Assembly: GCA_047601145.1 (NCBI GenBank)
Contig: JASGJW010000001.1
Coordinates: forward strand, 1,798,001 to 1,862,000
Length of the DNA stretch: 64,000 nucleotides
DNA from: UBA7672 sp047601145
GTDB taxonomy: Bacteria; Pseudomonadota; Alphaproteobacteria; Caulobacterales; Hyphomonadaceae
Direction of reading: 5' to 3'
Under the pieces are notes generated by a model. That model was not told the origin of the DNA, ran no database searches, and saw nothing but the letters and a program-made list of their open reading frames with translations. Shown here one piece after another: positions 17,037 through 24,819 of this stretch; the first letter of the stretch is position 1; each line of letters begins with the position of its first letter. A program made the translations under genes and the position numbers.

Positions 17037-18308
17037 TTACTTCGTCGGCCCGGCTTCGAGAACGTCTTCCACCGTGCGCAGGCCCGGTTTGGGCGACGTC
17101 ACCAGCACGGCCATGTTGCCGGGCAGGTGCTTGTTGTCGAGCATCTTCTCGTGCGCCATCGGGATGTCCGCCCACGGGAAGACTTCCGACATGCACGGGT
17201 CGAGGCGGCGTTCCAGCATCAGCTGGTTGGCCTGGCTCGCCTGCAGCAGGTTGGCGAAGTGCGAACCCTGCACGCGCTTTTGGCGCATCCACAGGAAGCG
17301 GGCGTCCATCGTCAGGTTGAAGCCGGTGGTGCCGGCGCAGATGACGACCATGCCGCCGCGCTTCACGACGAACACTGACGTCGGCATCGTCGCCTCGCCC
17401 GGGTGTTCGAACACGATGTCGACGTCCTTGCCGCCGGTGTGCTGCCAGATGGCTTTGCCGAACTTGCGGGCTTCCTTCATGTAGTCGTTGAACTCGGGCG
17501 AGTTCACTTTCGGAAGCTGGCCCCAGCACTTGAACTGGTTGCGGATGATGACACCCTTGGCGCCCATCGAGAGCACGAAGTCCGTCTTCGATTCGTCCGA
17601 GATGACGCCGATCGCATTGGCGCCCGCGATGGCGCATAGCTGCACGGCATAGGAGCCGAGACCGCCCGATGCGCCCCAGACCAGCACGTTCTGGCCAGGA
17701 CGCAGCACGTGCGGACGGTGGCCGAACAGCATGCGGTAGGCGGTGGCGAGTGTCAGTGTGTAGCAGGCCGCTTCTTCCCAGGTGAGGTGCTTGGGGCGTT
17801 CCATGAGCTGGCGCGACTGCACGCGGCAGAATTGCGCGAAGGAACCGTCCGGCGTCTCATAGCCCCAGATACGCTGGGACGGGGAGAACATCGGATCGCC
17901 GCCGTTACATTCTTCATCGTCGCCGTCGTCCTGGTTGCAGTGGATGACGACTTCATCGCCCGGTTTCCAACGCTTCACGCGCGAACCGACGGCCCAGACG
18001 ATGCCCGAGGCATCCGAACCGGCGACGTGGAAAGGCTGCTTGTGAACGTCGAACATCGACACGGGCTCGCCGAGGCCGGCCCAGATGCCGTTATAGTTGA
18101 CGCCTGCCGCCATCACGAGGACGAGGACCTCGTCAGAGGCGATCTCGGGGGTGGGGACCACCTCGAGCTGCATGGCCTGTTTGGGACGGCCCTGCCGTTC
18201 CCGGCGGATCGCCCAGGCGTGCATGTTCTTCGGAACGTGGAAATCCGGGGGGATCTCACCCACGGCGTAGAGGTCTTTCACTTCGCGTGTCGTCGCGCCG
18301 TCAGCCAC
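17037..18308 (-). CDS. ccr: Crotonyl-CoA carboxylase/reductase
   Basis: 423 residues. Ccr reductively carboxylates crotonyl-CoA to (2S)-ethylmalonyl-CoA with NADPH and CO2, the signature step of the ethylmalonyl-CoA pathway for acetyl-CoA assimilation. It is a medium-chain dehydrogenase/reductase with NYNGIWAGLGEPVSMFDVHK, a DDGDDEECNGGDPMFSPSQR insertion, the nucleotide-binding segment VLVWGASGGLGSYAVQLCA, and the FEHPGEATMPTSVFV block characteristic of Ccr. The start is GTG at 18308 with GAGAGG upstream. The pathway partner ethylmalonyl-CoA mutase lies about 6.5 kb away on the other strand. Confidence 0.95.
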   Translation of the reverse strand: MADGATTREVKDLYAVGEIPPDFHVPKNMHAWAIRRERQGRPKQAMQLEVVPTPEIASDEVLVLVMAAGVNYNGIWAGLGEPVSMFDVHKQPFHVAGSDASGIVWAVGSRVKRWKPGDEVVIHCNQDDGDDEECNGGDPMFSPSQRIWGYETPDGSFAQFCRVQSRQLMERPKHLTWEEAACYTLTLATAYRMLFGHRPHVLRPGQNVLVWGASGGLGSYAVQLCAIAGANAIGVISDESKTDFVLSMGAKGVIIRNQFKCWGQLPKVNSPEFNDYMKEARKFGKAIWQHTGGKDVDIVFEHPGEATMPTSVFVVKRGGMVVICAGTTGFNLTMDARFLWMRQKRVQGSHFANLLQASQANQLMLERRLDPCMSEVFPWADIPMAHEKMLDNKHLPGNMAVLVTSPKPGLRTVEDVLEAGPTK

Positions 18309-18493
18309 AGTTCACCTCTCCCCGCGCCTTGTTTCATTGGCCTTTTCCGGCTCCGGCGTTCCGCTCGCGAGAAGCCAGGGGCCTTCAAACGGGCGTCACA
18401 TTGTCCAAGGACCGGACGGATTGCAAGCAATCTTGTTGCACTGCAATAGAAGGGCCACGCCTGTGGCCGCAAGGCTGCGTCGTCTGGGGCCGA

Positions 18494-18679
18494 TTAGGCG
18501 GGACGATCTGCCTCCGAAGCGACTTCAGCGGGTTGCGCCGTCTTCGCCGCGTCAGGACAGGTGGCAGAGGCATGCAATGTGGTTTCCGCCCTCGGCGCGG
18601 TGAGCCCGGCAATGGTCACAAAGGCCACGGCCGCAAACGCAGCCCCGAACCCCGTCAGCAACCGAAGCGGCAGGCTCAT
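18494..18679 (-). CDS. Small exported or membrane protein of unknown function
   Basis: 61 residues. The start ATG at 18679 is chosen because TTGGGGAGA lies at ribosome-site distance; the frame is open further upstream without a ribosome site. Residues 1-30 are a signal-peptide-like or single-helix segment (LRLLTGFGAAFAAVAFVTIA), and the short remainder is Ala/Glu/Asp-rich with one Cys. No family was recognised. It lies upstream of ccr on the same strand (185 bases) and head-to-head with the aminotransferase gene. Small size limits confidence, but the strong ribosome site and signal sequence support it. Confidence 0.5.
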   Translation of the reverse strand: MSLPLRLLTGFGAAFAAVAFVTIAGLTAPRAETTLHASATCPDAAKTAQPAEVASEADRPA

Positions 18680-18815
18680 GCGTGTCTCCCCAAATCCAGA
18701 ACCGGATGTCCGGAGCCGGGTGTCCAAAACCGGCGCGTCCGGGCATAGACAAGGCGCAGATGGTGGCCAGATCGGGGCGGCGAGGACGCCTGTTTCGAAA
18801 AAACCGGAGACCAGC

Positions 18816-19703
18816 ATGACACGGCAAGCCTGGGTGAACGGCGTCTATGTTGCGGCGGAGGAGGCGAAGATCTCGCCCTTCGATCGCGGCTTCCTGTTCG
18901 CCGACGGCGTCTATGAGGTCACCGCCATCTACAATGGCCGCACCGTCGACATGGAGCGCCATCTTGACCGGCTGGAAAGATCGCTGCGCGAACTCAAGTT
19001 CGGCACGATGCCCGACCGAAAGGAACTCGAGGAGGTTCACCGCCGTCTCATCGCCGACAACAACATCACCGAGGGCTACATCTACCTGCAGGTCACGCGT
19101 GGCGCGTACGGCCAGCGCGACTTCGTCGCCCCCGATAAGCCCAAGCTCACCTGCTTCGCCTACGCTGAATCCAAGCCGCTGATCGACACCGCCTCAGCCC
19201 GCAATGGCTCACGCATAATCGTGCTGCCCGACATCCGCTGGGCCCGCCGCGACATCAAGTCGGTCGGTCTCCTCGCGCAGGCTCTCGCCAAAACCGAAGC
19301 GAAAGCCCGCGGCGCAGACGACGCCTGGCTCGTCGCCCCCGACGGCTTCGTCACCGAAGGCGCCTCCTCAAACGCCTGGATCGTTACGAAGGACGGCGAG
19401 ATCATCACGCGCGCCCTCTCCAACATGATCCTCGCCGGCATCACCCGCCACGCGCTCTTCGATGCGCTAGGCCAGCAGGGCCGCAAGATCACCGAACGCA
19501 GCTTCACGCTGGAAGAAGCCAGACAAGCCGCCGAAGCCTTCACCACCGCCGCGACTGGCCTCGTTACGCCTGTGGTCGAGATCGACGGTGTGAAGCTCGG
19601 CGCCGGCAAGCCCGGCCCCATTACCCGCGACGTGCAGAAACTCTACTACACCGCGATTGGCGCCGATGTGTCGAAGGCCGCGCCGTGGGTGGAGCAAGGC
19701 TGA
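18816..19703 (+). CDS. dat: D-amino acid aminotransferase (class IV PLP enzyme)
   Basis: 295 residues. It exchanges amino groups between D-amino acids and 2-oxo acids, typically supplying D-glutamate or D-alanine. Fold-type IV markers: FDRGFLFADGVYEVTAIYNG near the N-terminus, the catalytic lysine region RRDIKSVGLLAQALAKTEAK, and the PLP-phosphate loop TEGASSNAWIV. The DIKS(V/L)xLL context favours D-amino acid transaminase over branched-chain aminotransferase or 4-amino-4-deoxychorismate lyase, which are the alternatives. ATG 18816 has CCGGAGA upstream; the frame stays open to 18561 but that part overlaps the divergent small gene and is unlikely to be coding. Confidence 0.87.
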   Translation: MTRQAWVNGVYVAAEEAKISPFDRGFLFADGVYEVTAIYNGRTVDMERHLDRLERSLRELKFGTMPDRKELEEVHRRLIADNNITEGYIYLQVTRGAYGQRDFVAPDKPKLTCFAYAESKPLIDTASARNGSRIIVLPDIRWARRDIKSVGLLAQALAKTEAKARGADDAWLVAPDGFVTEGASSNAWIVTKDGEIITRALSNMILAGITRHALFDALGQQGRKITERSFTLEEARQAAEAFTTAATGLVTPVVEIDGVKLGAGKPGPITRDVQKLYYTAIGADVSKAAPWVEQG

Positions 19704-19760
19704 CGCATTCTGGCCCTTTTCGGTTGGCAGGAAGTCTTCCGTCGAGCGAGGGGTGATGCG

Positions 19761-20687
19761 ATGAAAACTGCAATTGCAGCGCTGGTCTTCCTGGCGGCGG
19801 CATGTGCATCGGCTCCCGCGGTCGATCCGTCCCCGGTGACGCGCCACACGCTGCGCGCTGACGGCTCTCGGATCGAATGGACGATGACCGGACGCGATGC
19901 CTCCGCAAAACAGGGCGTGCTGATGCTGTCGCAAGGATCGGGCTGCGGCCCCGCGGCGACAAATCCAAATCTGTCGAGATGGCGTGCGCTCGCGCCGGGC
20001 TTCGTCTCGGTCACCGTCGAAAAGTACGGCGTGTTGGCGAGCGATCCCGCTCTCGCGACCGCCGGCGTCGGTCAGATGGACAATTGCCCCGCAGAGCATG
20101 TGAAGAATCACCGTCTCTACGCCCGAGCGCAGGACTTCGCCAATGTCGTGGCCGAGCTGCGCAAGGAGACATGGTGGTCCGGCGAGCTCGTGATCATGGG
20201 CGGTTCCGAAGGCGGCGCCGTGATGAGCGTGCTCGCGCCGATGTTGCCGGACGTGGACGCCGTGGTGATCATGTCGACCGGGCTAGGCCTTCCCTTGTCG
20301 CAAATGATTCTCGACGGCATGCCGCCGCCGGCCCGTGCGCAGGTGGAGCCGATGTTCGCTGCAATCCGCAGCAACCCTGATGCGGCGCCCATGTTCAGCG
20401 GCCTCAGCGCGCATTACTACGCTGAATTTTTCGACAAGGTGCTGGCGCAGGACATGCTGCAGGCCAGCGCGCCGATCCTTCTGATCCAGGGGGAGACGGA
20501 TACGTCAGCGCCAGTCGCCGCGGGCAGGGCTACACGCGATATCTTCGCGGCGGCAGGTCACGGCAATCTCACTTACTGGGAAAAACCCGGCTGGGATCAT
20601 ATCATGACAGACCGCGCCGGTGTGAACCACGTCGAGGAAGTCATCACCGATGCAGCGGCGTGGGTGGCCGAAAAGCTGGCGCGCTAG
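19761..20687 (+). CDS. Lipoprotein alpha/beta hydrolase
   Basis: 308 residues. The N-terminus MKTAIAALVFLAAAC ends in a lipobox-like cysteine. The alpha/beta hydrolase core has nucleophile elbow GGSEGGA, an acid in the segment LLIQGETDTSAPV, and a candidate catalytic His in GWDHIMTD. There is an extra disulfide-capable pair (SGCGPA and NCPAEH). It resembles dienelactone-hydrolase/prolyl-oligopeptidase-like esterases. The substrate is unknown. It is 57 bases after the D-amino acid aminotransferase and could be co-transcribed. Confidence 0.75.
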   Translation: MKTAIAALVFLAAACASAPAVDPSPVTRHTLRADGSRIEWTMTGRDASAKQGVLMLSQGSGCGPAATNPNLSRWRALAPGFVSVTVEKYGVLASDPALATAGVGQMDNCPAEHVKNHRLYARAQDFANVVAELRKETWWSGELVIMGGSEGGAVMSVLAPMLPDVDAVVIMSTGLGLPLSQMILDGMPPPARAQVEPMFAAIRSNPDAAPMFSGLSAHYYAEFFDKVLAQDMLQASAPILLIQGETDTSAPVAAGRATRDIFAAAGHGNLTYWEKPGWDHIMTDRAGVNHVEEVITDAAAWVAEKLAR

Positions 20688-20693
20688 CCACGC

Positions 20694-22214
20694 CTACTCA
20701 TACCGCGCCGCGATCGCGTCCCATCGCGCCTTGTGCGGCGACACTTTTCCGACCGGTCCGGCGTTTGTGAACTCCAGCAGCTTGTCGCCAGTCGCATCAT
20801 AGCGCGGCCATTCCGGTTCGCCCGCGCTATTGGGATTTCCTGCCTTCGCGAAATTCGTCCAGTACGTCACCGCGTGCAGCGCCTGCACCTGGTCGTTCGC
20901 GTCGGTCGGGAAGGGCGAGGTGTGCAGCGTGTCGAACACATACTGTCGCTCCTGCGCGTGCATCGTCCCTTTCCAGCGCCCCGCCACCGACGGCGAGATC
21001 ACGTCGAAACGGTAGAGATACGTCGGCTGCCCGTGCGCTGCGTGCAACCCCGCCAGGTACCTCGCCGGTTCGCCGAAGATGATGTCGCCCATCACCCGAG
21101 CGGCCATGTCGTCCCGGTCCGGATAGGACGCGACCAGCGCCGGCATGTCAGCCAGCTTCGCCCCCGAAACACGTGTGACCGAGTTATCGACGTCCTCGGG
21201 CTTGGCTGGAAACTCCGCGCTATTGTAGCCGACCATGTACGGCACCTGCGCTTCCTTGCCCGCCTTGAACGTCTCCACCACGCTCAACGGAATGATCTTC
21301 CCGTCGATGATCGGCCCACCTCCCGAGAACGTGCTCGGATCGCCCGCCGCGATGATCGCATCCGCCGAAATCGATCGCAGGTCGCCAGCGCTAGCCGCCG
21401 TCACGCCCAGCGATTTCACGAACGCCTCGCCATCCGATTCCGCCGAAGGCACGCCGCGCGCATTGGACTTGTCCAGATACTGCACGTTCTCGCGCCCTGC
21501 GCCCGATTGCACGATCGCTTTGTGGAACAGCCCTCGCGCGCCTGGCATCGTCATCAGCTTCTGCACCGCCATGCCACCCGCGCTCTCGCCGAAGATGGTG
21601 ACGTTGCCAACATCACCACCGAACGCCGCGATGTTCCGCTTCACCCATTCGAGCGAAGCCTGCATGTCGAGCATGCCGTAATTCGCCACCGGCCCGCCCG
21701 CCGCTTCCTTGGTAAGCAGCGGATGCGCAAATGATCCGAACCTTCCGAGCCGGTAATTGATCGTCACCACCACGACGCCGCGTTTGGCCAGCTGCGATCC
21801 GTCATAGAGCTCCGCACTGCCCGATCCGTTCACGAACCCGCCGCCATGGATCCACACCATCACCGGCCGCTTGCCGCCCAGCTGCTGCGTGAACACGTTC
21901 AGCGTCAGACAATCTTCGCTCGCCGGATACTGGCCGATGCCATTGTCGGGGTTCGGCATCTTCTGCATGCAGATCGGGCCATAAGCCGAAGCATCCCGGA
22001 TGCCCTCCCACTTCGCAGCCCTCGCCGGCGCCTTCCACCTAAGCGCGCCGACAGGCGGGGCGGCGTAGGGAATGCCCTTGAACGCCAGAACGCCCTTCGC
22101 CTCCAGAGCCTTCAGTCTCCCCGTTTCAACCGCCACGACGCCAGGATCAGACGGCGCTGCACCGCCCACGCACCCGGAAGCCAGCAGCGCCAGCGCAATC
22201 AGCACGCGTTTCAT
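20694..22214 (-). CDS. Type B carboxylesterase (lipoprotein)
   Basis: 506 residues. Lipobox LASGC gives a lipidated, exported enzyme. The fold is that of carboxylesterase/para-nitrobenzyl esterases: FKGIPYAAPPVGALRWKAP, EDCLTLNVFTQ, WIHGGGFVNGSG (oxyanion hole), and FGESAGGMAV with the nucleophile Ser. The C-terminal His is within the HAVTYWTNFAKAGNPN region. Such enzymes hydrolyse carboxylic esters; the natural substrate is not evident. Convergent with the alpha/beta hydrolase gene with a 6-base gap. Confidence 0.92.
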   Translation of the reverse strand: MKRVLIALALLASGCVGGAAPSDPGVVAVETGRLKALEAKGVLAFKGIPYAAPPVGALRWKAPARAAKWEGIRDASAYGPICMQKMPNPDNGIGQYPASEDCLTLNVFTQQLGGKRPVMVWIHGGGFVNGSGSAELYDGSQLAKRGVVVVTINYRLGRFGSFAHPLLTKEAAGGPVANYGMLDMQASLEWVKRNIAAFGGDVGNVTIFGESAGGMAVQKLMTMPGARGLFHKAIVQSGAGRENVQYLDKSNARGVPSAESDGEAFVKSLGVTAASAGDLRSISADAIIAAGDPSTFSGGGPIIDGKIIPLSVVETFKAGKEAQVPYMVGYNSAEFPAKPEDVDNSVTRVSGAKLADMPALVASYPDRDDMAARVMGDIIFGEPARYLAGLHAAHGQPTYLYRFDVISPSVAGRWKGTMHAQERQYVFDTLHTSPFPTDANDQVQALHAVTYWTNFAKAGNPNSAGEPEWPRYDATGDKLLEFTNAGPVGKVSPHKARWDAIAARYE

Positions 22215-22376
22215 GGACGTCTCCCACGACTTTGAATTCAGGGCGGCTCTGTGTCCGCTTACGTCAGCCTGCGCCTCCGTATCACGCCCCGCAAGCGGCG
22301 CCGCTAAGGCAGCCTCTGTTCAAGCTTTCCGGCGCTCGCCGCGCTATGACTGTATCCGATTGATTCGGGAGGGCAG

Positions 22377-22823
22377 GTGGGCCGGCAGGTCGAAATCCTC
22401 GGCGAGATGTTCGCGTTCGTCGATTTCGGCGAGACGCGCTTCTTCGACCTGCCGTGCGTCTACCTGATGGCTCACGAGGATGCTGAAGGCATCCACATCC
22501 ACTATGCCGGCCAGACCCAGCGCCTCAATGCGCGTTACGCCGGCCACCACCAGCTCGCAGCCGCCAAGGCGCAAGGCGCCACGCACGCCCTCATCCTTGT
22601 CGTTCCCGAAACGCGCGATCGTCGCGAGTTCGAAACGCTCCTGCGCTGGCATTTCCGTCCGCCGCTCAATCAGGAAGATGTCCCCACCCATATGCAGGCC
22701 TGGCGCGCCGCCATGCACTGCGGAAAACCCGACGCCGCCGAACAGGCAAGAGCCGCTCACCTCGGCAAGTTGCAGCCCATGCTGACGCCGTTGTTCAACC
22801 AGCCGAAGATCGCAGGAGTTTAA
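22377..22823 (+). CDS. GIY-YIG-like single-domain protein
   Basis: 148 residues from GTG 22377 (GGGAGGG immediately upstream); ATG 22407 would give 138. A divergent GIY-YIG fold is suggested by VYLM..., HYAGQTQRLNARYAGHH, and the distal E-x2-L-x4-RPPLNQ segment, where the Glu corresponds to the metal-binding residue. The first GIY triad is replaced by VYL and YIG by YAG. The sequence has no DNA-binding extension, so it may be a stand-alone nuclease-like domain with an unknown target. A second GIY-YIG-type gene lies at 49.2-49.7 kb. It stands 93 bases before the TIR-like/SPOR-like pair. Confidence 0.55.
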   Translation: MGRQVEILGEMFAFVDFGETRFFDLPCVYLMAHEDAEGIHIHYAGQTQRLNARYAGHHQLAAAKAQGATHALILVVPETRDRREFETLLRWHFRPPLNQEDVPTHMQAWRAAMHCGKPDAAEQARAAHLGKLQPMLTPLFNQPKIAGV

Positions 22824-22915
22824 TCTCCGGCGGCGACGTTTTTTTGTCGGAAGGCTGGACGTCCGCCCCTTGTCGCCATCAACTAGGCAGGAACGGATGA
22901 ACGGTTGGGGCCGTC

Positions 22916-23845
22916 ATGGACCGGTTGCTCAAGGCTCTTGTGGGGAGAGTCGCCACGCCGCGCGCTGCGCGCGCGCTTGAGGCGTGGTGTTTCGTTTTTC
23001 TCGGACTGATCGTCGTCGGTGTTGTCGCCGGCGGGCTGCTGTTGTTCGGCCGCGTCAACAGCGCGGCTGTGCTGATCGGCATCGAGGCCGCTGCGATCAT
23101 CCTCGGCGCTTCGCTCATGGCGCTGCTCTCCCGCCTCGCCGAACTCTTCGGCCAGCACGCGCGGGACATCGACGCACAGGCGCTGCTCGCCGCCCTCCGG
23201 CGCGGGGAGGGCAGGCCGCCGTTCACGCTCTACCTGCGGCCCTTCGCATCCACCGGTGAAATCGACGAAGAAGAACTCGCTCCGCTTCTGGTCGGGGGCC
23301 GCACGCCTGGCCTTGGCATGATCTCTGCGCGCTATGAACTCGAACACCAGATCGAGCGTGCAACACGCAAGGTCGGCCCGCTGGTCGCGCTCGGCCTGCC
23401 GCTGGAGCATATCGGCGCTGGCCGGATCGCCGTTGACGAAACGAACTGGAAGGAAGCCGTCGAGCTCCTGACGCGCGCAGCAGCGCTCATAATCATGCTG
23501 CCATCCTCGCGCGCCGGCACGCAGTGGGAGATTTCCCACATCCTCGATGGCGACATGATGCAGCGCACCGTGATCATCGACCCGCCCAACATGCCGCCTC
23601 GGCCCGGTCGCCGCTTCAACCAGGCCGCCGAATGGGGCCGGGTCCGCGAGGTGTTCGCCCAGCACGGCTATGACATGCCGGCGGATTCCAAGATCGGCCG
23701 CATGCTCTTCTTCGGCGCCGGCCGCGCGCCCGAGGCGACGACACGGCTCGACATCGAAGCCGAAGGCGGCATCGCCAGGTTCTTTCGCACAGTAATCCGG
23801 GCGCAAGGCGCAAAGACGCAACACAACATGGGGACGACGCCATGA
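22916..23845 (+). CDS. Two-helix membrane protein with TIR-like cytoplasmic domain
   Basis: 309 residues. Two membrane helices (about 27-47 and 53-73) are followed by a coiled linker and a Rossmann-like domain starting at FTLYLRPFAST (about 101). Later blocks are GPLVALGLPLEHIGAGRIA, WKEAVELLTRAAALIIMLPS and GTQWEISHIL. The order (strand with an LRPF turn, W...V..L, then A..II, then G..WE) parallels TIR/nucleoside-deoxyribosyltransferase-like folds, in which a Glu after a Trp is catalytic. This is a structural inference, not a family match. The stop overlaps the next gene by 4 bases (ATGA), so the two products probably act together. Confidence 0.55.
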   Translation: MDRLLKALVGRVATPRAARALEAWCFVFLGLIVVGVVAGGLLLFGRVNSAAVLIGIEAAAIILGASLMALLSRLAELFGQHARDIDAQALLAALRRGEGRPPFTLYLRPFASTGEIDEEELAPLLVGGRTPGLGMISARYELEHQIERATRKVGPLVALGLPLEHIGAGRIAVDETNWKEAVELLTRAAALIIMLPSSRAGTQWEISHILDGDMMQRTVIIDPPNMPPRPGRRFNQAAEWGRVREVFAQHGYDMPADSKIGRMLFFGAGRAPEATTRLDIEAEGGIARFFRTVIRAQGAKTQHNMGTTP

Positions 23846-24681
23846 ACCGTTTCTTCCAGGCGATCATCGCGCTCAGCGGCCTCGCCATCACGATGCTTCT
23901 GGGCCTCCAGAGCATCGATGCGCAGAACCGCGCGACCGAGAACGAACGCCTCCAGGCGCGCTACGCCTTTATGGAGTTGTTCAGCGAACAGACGGCCCTC
24001 GCGCTGCAGGGCTGCAAGGCGGCGCCTCTGGTCTTCCTCCGCATCGCCCACAGCAACCTGCCGGGCAAGGTCGCCGAAGATCGCAACTTCAAGGACGAGA
24101 TCGAAGCGCAGCTGAAGACGGTCGAGGATGAAGTCGACATCTGCAGCCAGAGCGAGGCCCTGCCACCGCCTGTCCAGCAGCCGGGGCCTCCGCCGCAACC
24201 CGGCCCCGGCGCGCCCACGCCGCCGCCTGTTCAGCAAGCTGCGCCTGAAGTCGCGACAACCAGCAACAACACCTACCTCCGCGCCAAGGAAACCATCACG
24301 AAGGGGCCTGCCTCCTCGGACGACAAGTCCGCTCCGGGGCCTGCGGTCGCCACGCGCTGGTACGCCGTGCTGGCGTCCTACCAGCCCGGCGCCGAGGACA
24401 AGTATGCGCTTCACGACTACGCCAATTTCGAGAAGGCGATCGCGGCCTATGGCGATGTCCCCGGGAAGCTCGAAGTCTATCGCACGTCCATCTCCAACCA
24501 CTACGCAATCGTCCTCACCCCGACTGGCGGCGACAAGGGCGGGGCTCTCAAGCTCGCCGCGCTGGCCCGCAACCAGAAATGGGCGGCCGACGCCTTCGTG
24601 CAGGACGACCGCAACTGGACGAAATGCCCCAACCCGGGAACTCCCGACGGACTCGCCGCCTGCCAGAAGGCCCAGAGCTGA
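23842..24681 (+). CDS. Single-pass membrane protein with SPOR-like C-terminal domain
   Basis: 279 residues. One N-terminal membrane helix (about 7-25) leads into a helical segment with a Cys pair (QGCKA and DICSQ), then a Pro/Gln linker (about 110-135) and a C-terminal domain from about 168. That domain begins WYAVLASYQPGAED and continues LEVYRTSISNHYAIVL and KWAADAFVQ, with the shape of a SPOR-type domain. SPOR domains bind denuded peptidoglycan glycan strands; whether this divergent copy does is untested. Translation is coupled to the TIR-like gene upstream by a 4-base overlap. Confidence 0.5.
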   Translation: MNRFFQAIIALSGLAITMLLGLQSIDAQNRATENERLQARYAFMELFSEQTALALQGCKAAPLVFLRIAHSNLPGKVAEDRNFKDEIEAQLKTVEDEVDICSQSEALPPPVQQPGPPPQPGPGAPTPPPVQQAAPEVATTSNNTYLRAKETITKGPASSDDKSAPGPAVATRWYAVLASYQPGAEDKYALHDYANFEKAIAAYGDVPGKLEVYRTSISNHYAIVLTPTGGDKGGALKLAALARNQKWAADAFVQDDRNWTKCPNPGTPDGLAACQKAQS

Positions 24682-24819
24682 TCGGGCAGGCCCGATCTGC
24701 CAAAGCGTATCGATCAGGGCTGATCAGGGGCAGGAGTTTGCGTATCCGGCTTGCCTCGGCCCGCGGTTTGCAGTTTTGTGCCTTCGCAATTGCAGCACGG
24801 GCGCAGAGAGCAATTAAGT

